Below, one piece after another: positions 58,579 through 64,000 of a stretch of DNA of 64,000 bases. Under the pieces are notes generated by a model. The model worked only from the letters and a program-made list of their open reading frames with translations, was not told where the DNA came from and did no database searches. Within the stretch, counting starts at the first letter, position 1. Every line of letters begins with the position of its first letter. Position numbers and translations under genes: made by a program. The DNA comes from CAWBYL01 sp963793025 (GTDB lineage Bacteria > Actinomycetota > Acidimicrobiia > Acidimicrobiales > Acidimicrobilacustridaceae), in NCBI GenBank assembly GCA_963793025.1, contig CAWBYL010000005.1, positions 310,001 through 374,000 on the forward strand, given 5' to 3'.

Positions 58579-59728
58579 ATGAAGTACGTGGTCTGCGTTC
58601 CCGACGGCTGTGCCGACGAGCCCCTTGCCGAGCTCGACGGCCGGACACCCCTGGAGGTCGCGTCCACCCCCACCCTCGATGCCCTCGCCGCCCGGGCCGA
58701 GCTGGGCCGGGCGGCGGTGATCCCGGCCGGGCTTCCTCCCGGGTCGGACGTGGGCAACATGTCGATCTTCGGCTACGACCCCGGGCGCTACCACACGGGT
58801 CGGGCCCCCATCGAGGCGGCCGCCTTGGGGCTGCGTCTGCGACCCGACCAGGTCGCCTACCGGTGCAACCTGGTGACGCTCGGACTCGACGGCACGATGG
58901 TCGACTTCGCCGGAGGCCACCCGTCCACCGAGGCGGCGGCCGAGGTGATCGCCGCCCTCCAGGCCGAGCTCGGCGGCGATGGCGTCGAGTTCCACGCCGG
59001 CGTCCAGTACCGGCACATCGTCGTGGCCCCCGCTTCCTGGGTCGACGCCGAGTGCACGCCACCCCACGACCTCACCGGCAGGCAGGCGGTCGGTCCCACG
59101 GGAGCGGCCGCCCCGGAGCTCGACCGCCTGATGGATGCGTCGCGCGCCGTCCTGGCCCGGTTCGAGCTCGATGCCACCCAGATCTGGCTGTGGGGCCAGG
59201 GCTTCCAGCCGGACATGCCGAGCTTCGAGCAGACCTACGGCCTCGATGCTGCGCTCGTCACCGCGGTGGACCTGGTGCGGGGCCTCGGCGTGCTGACGGA
59301 GATCGAGGTGATCGACCTCGAGACGGCGACCGGCTGGTACGACACCGACTACGAGGGCAAGCGTGACTGCCGCGCTCGACGCCCTGGCCGACGGAGCCGA
59401 CCTGTTCATCGTCCACGTGGAGGCCACCGACGAGGCCGGCCACGCCGGGAACGTGGCCGAGAAGGTCAAGGCGCTGGAGAACTGGGACAGCCGCATCCTG
59501 GCCGGCCTGATCGAGGGCCTCGACCGCCTGGGCCCGTGGCGGCTGCTGCTCCTTCCCGATCACGCCACGCCGCTGGCCCTGCGCACCCACACGACCGATG
59601 CCGTCCCCTACCTCCTCGTCGACTCGGCGACCGACGGACCCGGTGGGGTGTACACGGAGGCGGGCGTGGCCGAGTGTCCGCTCGTGGCGGGCCATGAGCT
59701 CATGCAGCGGTTGACCTCGGTCTCGTGA
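58579..59728 (+). CDS. ApgM-like phosphoglycerate-mutase-family protein, proposed homoserine kinase; frameshifted
   Basis: Frame 1: MKYVVCVPDGCADEPLAELD, LPPGSDVGNMSIFGYDPGRY (nucleophile Ser/metal site), PPHDLTGRQAVG, IWLWGQGFQPDMPSF, up to YDTDYEGKRD. An extra base near 59366-59369 shifts to frame 2: AALDALADGADLFIVHVEAT, DEAGHAGN, LLLLPDHATPLALRTHTTDA. Repaired length about 383 residues. This is the archaeal-type cofactor-independent mutase superfamily; a subgroup found with hom and thrC is annotated as proposed homoserine kinase (TIGR02535). Here it occupies the thrB position between thrC and rho. Confidence 0.85.
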
Positions 59729-59740
59729 CCCGGACGCGCC

Positions 59741-59774
59741 GAGGGCCCGCCCGGAGCGAACCGGGCGGGCCCTC
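59741..59774. terminator. strong hairpin between convergent genes
   Basis: A perfect 14-bp GC stem (GAGGGCCCGCCCGG / CCGGGCGGGCCCTC) with loop AGCGAA, 13 bp after the ApgM-like stop. Serves both the threonine operon and the facing DUF4397 gene. Confidence 0.85.
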
Positions 59775-59802
59775 GTGTCGTTGCTGCGAGTGAGCTCGGG
59801 GC

Positions 59803-60600
59803 TCAGCCGGTCATGGCCGGGGTGGCCGTGACGCCCGCCGCGGCGGGCGGGGCCGTGGTGGTCGGAGCCTCGGTGGTCGGCGTCACCGGAGCGGCCTCGA
59901 GGTCGAGCACCTGCTGGGCGAGGCCCAGCGGGTAGGTGGTGTCGGTGGCCGATCCGACGGCATAGACGATCACGTTCTTGCCGGCGGGGATGTCGACGCT
60001 GCCGGGGGAGAGGGCCGGGAGCGGCGTGCCGTCGGTGAGCTGGACCTCGACGTCGTAGGTGCCGGCGGGCAACACTGCGGAGGCCTCGGCGCCGGGCTGG
60101 AGGTCGGGGATGGCCACGGCGCCGTCGACCAGGACCTGGACGGCCGGGGCGTCAGCGGTGTGGCGGACGGTGACTCGCGAGGAGCCGGCATCGACGGCGC
60201 TGAGGTCGTTGGCGAAGGCGGCCAGGTTCGGGGAGCCGCCCTCGAGGTTGGCCACGACGGACAGGTTGGCGCCACCGGGGACGTCGAGAGTCTGGTTGAT
60301 CACCTGGTTGCCGGGCACGGTGGGATCGGCGCCCGTGGGCACCACGATGACGTCGAGGGGGCCCTCGGCGACCGGGAGGGGCCCGGCCGTGGTGGAGGGC
60401 TGGAAGTCCGGGATGATGAGGTTGCTCGGGTCGGTGCCTCCGGCGTACACGTCTACCGGGACGCCCGGGATGCCGTGGACGACGTAGACCTGCGAGTCGG
60501 TCGCCCCCGCTGACCGGGACCCCAGGAAGGGGAGCAACAGGGCCAATGCGGCGGCCAAGGCGATGGCGACGACCAGTGGTCGTCGGATTGTCGTGGTCAT
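59803..60600 (-). CDS. secreted DUF4397-domain protein
   Basis: 265 residues from ATG behind GGAG. Signal peptide (LVVAIALAAALALLLPFLGS, cleavage near AGA-T). Then DUF4397: SQVYVVHGIPGVPVDVYAGG, VRHTADAPAVQVLVDGAVAI, VLPAGTYDVEVQLTDGTPLP, all-beta repeats. A Thr/Pro/Ala tail (TPTTEAPTTTAPP) suggests wall association. Function unknown. It is divergent from rho, with a palindromic operator 25 bp upstream of its start. Confidence 0.85.
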   Translation of the reverse strand: MTTTIRRPLVVAIALAAALALLLPFLGSRSAGATDSQVYVVHGIPGVPVDVYAGGTDPSNLIIPDFQPSTTAGPLPVAEGPLDVIVVPTGADPTVPGNQVINQTLDVPGGANLSVVANLEGGSPNLAAFANDLSAVDAGSSRVTVRHTADAPAVQVLVDGAVAIPDLQPGAEASAVLPAGTYDVEVQLTDGTPLPALSPGSVDIPAGKNVIVYAVGSATDTTYPLGLAQQVLDLEAAPVTPTTEAPTTTAPPAAAGVTATPAMTG

Positions 60601-60624
60601 GGTGGAGCTCCTTGCGATGGGAAG

Positions 60625-60643
60625 TACCGACCGGTGGTCGGTA
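60625..60643. promoter_or_regulatory. TACCGACC palindrome upstream of the DUF4397 gene
   Basis: Perfect 8-bp arms (TACCGACC / GGTCGGTA) around GGT, a TetR-operator-like form, 25 bp before the DUF4397 start. AT-rich TTAATTACC beside it on the minus strand may be the -10 region. Confidence 0.6.
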
Positions 60644-60934
60644 ATTAACACTAAACCACAGCTCCGGCCGATGCATTCCGCGCGACGCCAGAAAACTTGC
60701 GCCCCGGCGGGCCGGCGGGCCGGCGCCGGTTGCTCGGATTCCGAGCCGACCGGTACCATCCCCGGGTCGATCGAGGACCGCACCCGAGGGTGCCCGGTCC
60801 TCGTCCGTCTCTCCCGCCGTCCGGCGGAACGGCCCGGCCTCCTGCCCGGCGCGCCGAAAACCCAACTCCCGAACCCTCAGCTCGGCGGCGGCCTGTCCCG
60901 GTCGTGCCCCGACACCGGAGAAACGAGAACCCCC
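60644..60934 (+). other. rho leader region with stem-loop
   Basis: No gene is seen. A strong stem-loop at 60773-60802 pairs GAGGACCG with CGGTCCTC and CACCC with GGGTG, leaving a two-base bulge. A long structured leader is consistent with the attenuation control known for rho in other bacteria, but this is inference. CGGCGGGC repeats at 60706-60725 make the segment very GC-rich. Confidence 0.45.
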
Positions 60935-62699
60935 ATGCCCGACCAGATGGAACGGTCTGCTCTCGAGGCCAAGGATCGCGACGAGCTCACGACGATCGCC
61001 ACCGCGCTGGGCGGCAAGCCCGCCTCACGCGCCAAGAAGGCCGACATCATCGATCTCATCCTGCAGCTCACCGGTGTGACGGCGTCCCCTGCCGACACCA
61101 CCCCACCCGCTGAGCCCGAGCCGGCCGAGGAGACGAAGGACAGCCCGGCGACCTCCGGGGACCAGGCCACCGAGAAGGCATCCGGCACCAAGGCGGCGAA
61201 CGAGGACGGCGGCTCGCGGAGTCGTCGCCCGCGCCGTTCGCGTGCGGCGGCGGCGGCCGACACGGCGGGCTCGACTGACCCGGCGCCCGCATCCTCGGAC
61301 GACGGCGAGTCCCGGTCATCGGCCGAGTCGGACGACCCGTCCTCGTCGGCGGCATCGGATGCGACCGACGGCGACGAGGCCGACACCTCCACCGAGGATC
61401 GCGCCGGTGGACGTTCCGGCAACGAGAGCGGTGACGACGCCACGCGAGGCGAGGGCCAGTCCGACGGCGAGAACGAGGGCAGCGGCCGCCGGCGTCGACG
61501 TCGCGGCCGGGACCGCGGCGATCGCAGCGGCGCCGAGCGCGGCGGCGAGACGGCCCGACGAGCCCTACGTGGGCGAGCCGGTGGACGTCGAAGGGGTGCT
61601 CGACCTCCGCGACGAGGGCTACGGGTTCATCCGCGTCAAGGGCTACCTCCCCAGTCGCGACGACGTCTACGTCTCGGTGAAGCAGGCCCGCCAGTTCTCG
61701 CTGCGCCGCGGCGACCTCATCACCGGGGCCAGCCGACCGCCCGGCCGCAACGAGAAGAACCCGGCGCTGCTGCGCATCGACACGGTCAACGACGTGGAGC
61801 CCGACCAGGCCAAGGCGCGCCGCCGCTTCGAGGACCTCACGCCGTTGTTCCCGGATTCGCCGCTGCACCTGTCGAGCCGCGACGAGCCCTACAACATGAC
61901 GTCGCGGATCGTCGACCTCATCGCCCCCATCGGCAAGGGCCAGCGAGGCCTCATCGTGTCGCCTCCCAAGGCGGGCAAGACCACGATCATGAAGCAGATC
62001 GCCACGTCGATCGAGACCAACAACCCCGACGTCCACCTCATCGTCCTGCTCGTGGACGAGCGGCCCGAAGAGGTCACCGACATGCGCCGCTCGGTGAAGG
62101 GTGAGGTCGTGGCCTCCACCTTCGACCGGCCGGCCGAGGAGCACACGGCCGTCGCCGAGCTCGTGATCGAGCGGGCCAAGCGTCTGGTCGAGGACGAAAA
62201 GGACGTCGTGGTCATCCTCGACGGGATCACCCGTCTGGCCCGGGCCTACAACCTGGCCGCCCCGGCGACCGGTCGCGTGATGTCGGGTGGCATCGACACC
62301 GGCGCCCTGTACCCGCCCAAGAAGTTCTTCGGCGCCGCCCGCAACGTCGAGGAGGGCGGCTCGCTCACGATCCTCGCCTCGGCCCTGGTCGAGACCGGAT
62401 CCAAGATGGACGAGGTCATCTTCGAGGAGTTCAAGGGCACCGGGAACATGGAGCTGCGCCTCGATCGCCGGCTGGCCGAGCGTCGGGTGTACCCGGCGAT
62501 CGACGTCGACGCCTCCTCCACCCGTCACGAGGAGCTGCTCTTCGACCGCAAGCAGCTCCAGCAGGTCTGGAAGCTGCGTCGGGTGCTGTCGGGTCTGGCC
62601 GAGGGAGGCAGCGGCGCGGCCGGTCTCGAGATGCTCACCGACCGACTCGGCACGTTCCGCACCAACGACGAGTTCCTGGCCGAGATCGGCAAGGCCTGA
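60935..62699 (+). CDS. rho: transcription termination factor Rho, frameshifted in the linker
   Basis: ATG start (MPDQMERSALEAKDRDELTT) with Rho_N domain (ALGGKPASRAKKADIIDLIL), then a long acidic and RG-rich insert typical of actinobacterial Rho. Near 61541-61555 an extra base shifts the frame; the conserved part DEPYVGEPVDVEGVLDLRDE (RNA-binding), SPPKAGKTTIMKQIA (Walker A), VLLVDERPEEVTDM, DGITRLARAYN and EFKGTGNMELRLDRRLAERR continues to the end. About 588 residues repaired. An essential ATP-driven RNA helicase, so the break is probably a sequence error. Confidence 0.93.
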
Positions 62700-62777
62700 A
62701 ACCGGGCCCGCAAGATTGCGGTTTGCCCGTTCTCCCGGCACACTTGACGGTCCCCTGTTTTTCTCTGGAGCGCTGCC

Positions 62778-62984
62778 ATGAAGGCCGACATCCATCCCGA
62801 CTACGTCGAAGCCACCGTCAAGTGCTCGTGTGGCAACACGTTCACCACGCGGTCCACCAAGACCGAGCTCACCTCTGAGCTCTGCAACGAGTGCCATCCC
62901 TTCTACACCGGCAAGCAGAAGCTGGTGGACACCGGTGGGCGCATCGAGAAGTTCGAGAAGCGCTACGGCAAGCGCCGCAAGTAG
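62778..62984 (+). CDS. rpmE: 50S ribosomal protein L31 (zinc-binding type)
   Basis: 68 residues (MKADIHPDYVEATVKCSCGN). Four metal ligands CSCG and CNECHPFYTG mark the zinc-containing C+ form, followed by TGGRIEKFEKRYGKRRK. GGAG lies 11 bp before the ATG. Position after rho is conserved in actinobacteria. As a C+ paralogue it is a candidate for zinc-dependent replacement by a C- form elsewhere. Confidence 0.95.
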   Translation: MKADIHPDYVEATVKCSCGNTFTTRSTKTELTSELCNECHPFYTGKQKLVDTGGRIEKFEKRYGKRRK

Positions 62985-63000
62985 CGGCTCGGCCGGTCGA

Positions 63001-64000
63001 GTCCTCACCAAGGGGCCAGCCGTTCCTCTCGAACCCGAACAGCGGTCGCTGTTGGTGGCCGCCAAGGCCCGTGCCGTCGTCACCGACCATGTCGGTGTCG
63101 GCGGCGACGGCGCCCCCGATGTCCGGCCCGGACCTTTTCCGGGTGGGGCGGTCGTGCGCGTCGGCGACGACGGGTGGGTGCTGCTCGACGAGAGGCCCGA
63201 GCGCGGTCTCGGCCCCGCCCTCGTGTGGGCCCGCCGTCAGGGCGTCCAGACGCTGAACGTCATCGTCGAGGACCCGGCCGTGGCCGGGATCATCGCCCGA
63301 CGGGCGACCGCCTTCGCCGATGCCCCGGTGGTCTGGCGGTTGGATGGTCGTCGCATCCAGCGCGCCGACCCGGCCCCGCCGCCGCCGCCCAGCGAGCCCC
63401 CGGCCGCGGCGCGAGAGCTGATCGTCCAGTTGCGCGCCGCCGGGGTCGAGGTGGTCGTCGAGGCCGGGGAGATCCGAGGCGAGATCCGTGGCCTCGAGGT
63501 CGCCCGGGTCGTGGTCGACGACGACGGCACCGCCCGCATCGACACCGGGGTCGGCCGCCACGACCGAGAGGCGTTCGCCATGGTCCACGGCGGGCTCCCC
63601 ACCGCCGAGGCGCTGGCGTCGGTCGTGCGCAGCGTCGAGGTCCACCGGCGGGCCGATGCCGAGGCGCACCCACTGCGCCGACTCGCGCCGGAGGGCTGGC
63701 TGCGCTGGCGCCTGGTCGAGGAACCGTCCCTGGTGGGTCTCCGGTCCGTCACTGCTGCTCCGTCGACCGTCGCCCGCGACAGCGTCAAGGACACCGCGGC
63801 CACCATCGCTCTCGGTGTCGACGACGCCGGCGAGCGGGTCGTGGTGGCCTGTTCGGTCGGGATCGACCTCGACCTGGTGCCGGCGGCGGCCGACGCCCGC
63901 CTGGCCCTCGACCCGTCGGCTCGGCTGGTGCTCGTCGTACCCGAGCGCGACGACCACCCCGTCACCCGCCGCCTGGCCGCCGCCCTCCTCGATCCGGCCG
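63001..64000 (+). CDS. unknown protein downstream of rpmE (partial, runs off window)
   Basis: An uninterrupted plus-strand frame runs from before 63001 to the window end (333 codons): EPEQRSLLVAAKARAVVTDH, ALVWARRQGVQTLNVIVEDP, VVVDDDGTARIDTGVGRHDR, EGWLRWRLVEEPSLVGLRSV. Codon bias matches core genes, and the minus-strand alternatives look like shadows. No ATG is seen near the start; GTG at 63055 or TTG at 63052 are options. Mixed alpha/beta, no motif recognised. In related operons prfA follows rpmE, so this gene is an insertion or a clade-specific neighbour. Confidence 0.6.

Noticed and set aside
60935..62699. rho (and hom) as true pseudogenes
   Set aside because: Both halves are fully conserved apart from a single-base shift, and both are core genes. 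Assembly or sequencing error is more likely.

Overview
This is a GC-rich chromosomal window from an actinobacterium. The genes that suggest this are a WhiB regulator beside a PdtaS-type kinase, DUF3107, the phosphomutase-DUF3090-SCO1664 trio, an LCP wall-ligase, TIGR03083, and the order argS-lysA-hom-thrC-x-rho-rpmE. The mix of acyl-CoA enzymes, an F420-type beta-subunit protein and a P450 would suit Acidimicrobiia, but class level is inference.

Left core block (1 to about 27.3 kb). A SufR-like regulator diverges from the Fe-S carrier mrp across a clear operator. Next come an APH-like kinase, DUF3107, two ArsA-like ATPases, pdtaS and whiB (convergent), GDPD, a diacylglycerol-kinase-like protein, etfB-etfA, the phosphomutase/DUF3090/SCO1664 trio, a uracil-DNA glycosylase, an FrhB-like protein, an acyl-CoA dehydrogenase, an LCP protein, an acyl-CoA ligase, a P450, and a two-component system facing a secreted protein with an internal repeat.

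Accessory block (about 27.4 to 47.1 kb). A run of about 25 sites sharing the core CCCGGCGKTNNGKGRC sits at one site per one or two small genes. At least eight sites have an upstream arm complementary to the core, and some arms covary. I read this as an integron-type gene-cassette array without an integron integrase (a CALIN). Cargo includes MazF-like and VapBC toxin-antitoxin pairs, GNAT, DinB, SnoaL-like, FAD monooxygenase, alpha/beta hydrolase, CaCA exchanger, sulfotransferases, zinc-ribbon proteins and many small lipoproteins or membrane proteins of unknown function. An IS110-family element sits at the right end. A 236-bp deletion derivative made only of that element's two ends lies inside the array, next to an N-truncated tyrosine recombinase. 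The block ends at a tRNA-Arg(CCG) gene, flanked by three 11-bp-phased GTCCCAC repeats that look like integrase arm sites.

Right core block (47.3 to 64 kb). murA, an MMPL transporter, then argS, lysA, a TauE-type permease, hom, thrC, an ApgM-like protein where thrB is expected, a DUF4397 secreted protein, rho, rpmE and a partial unknown gene. The ApgM-like protein is a candidate non-orthologous homoserine kinase.

Seven genes, including rho, hom and the ApgM-like gene, are split by small indels. Because essential core genes are among them, most are probably sequencing or assembly errors. Family names here come from reading the translations by eye; no database search was run.
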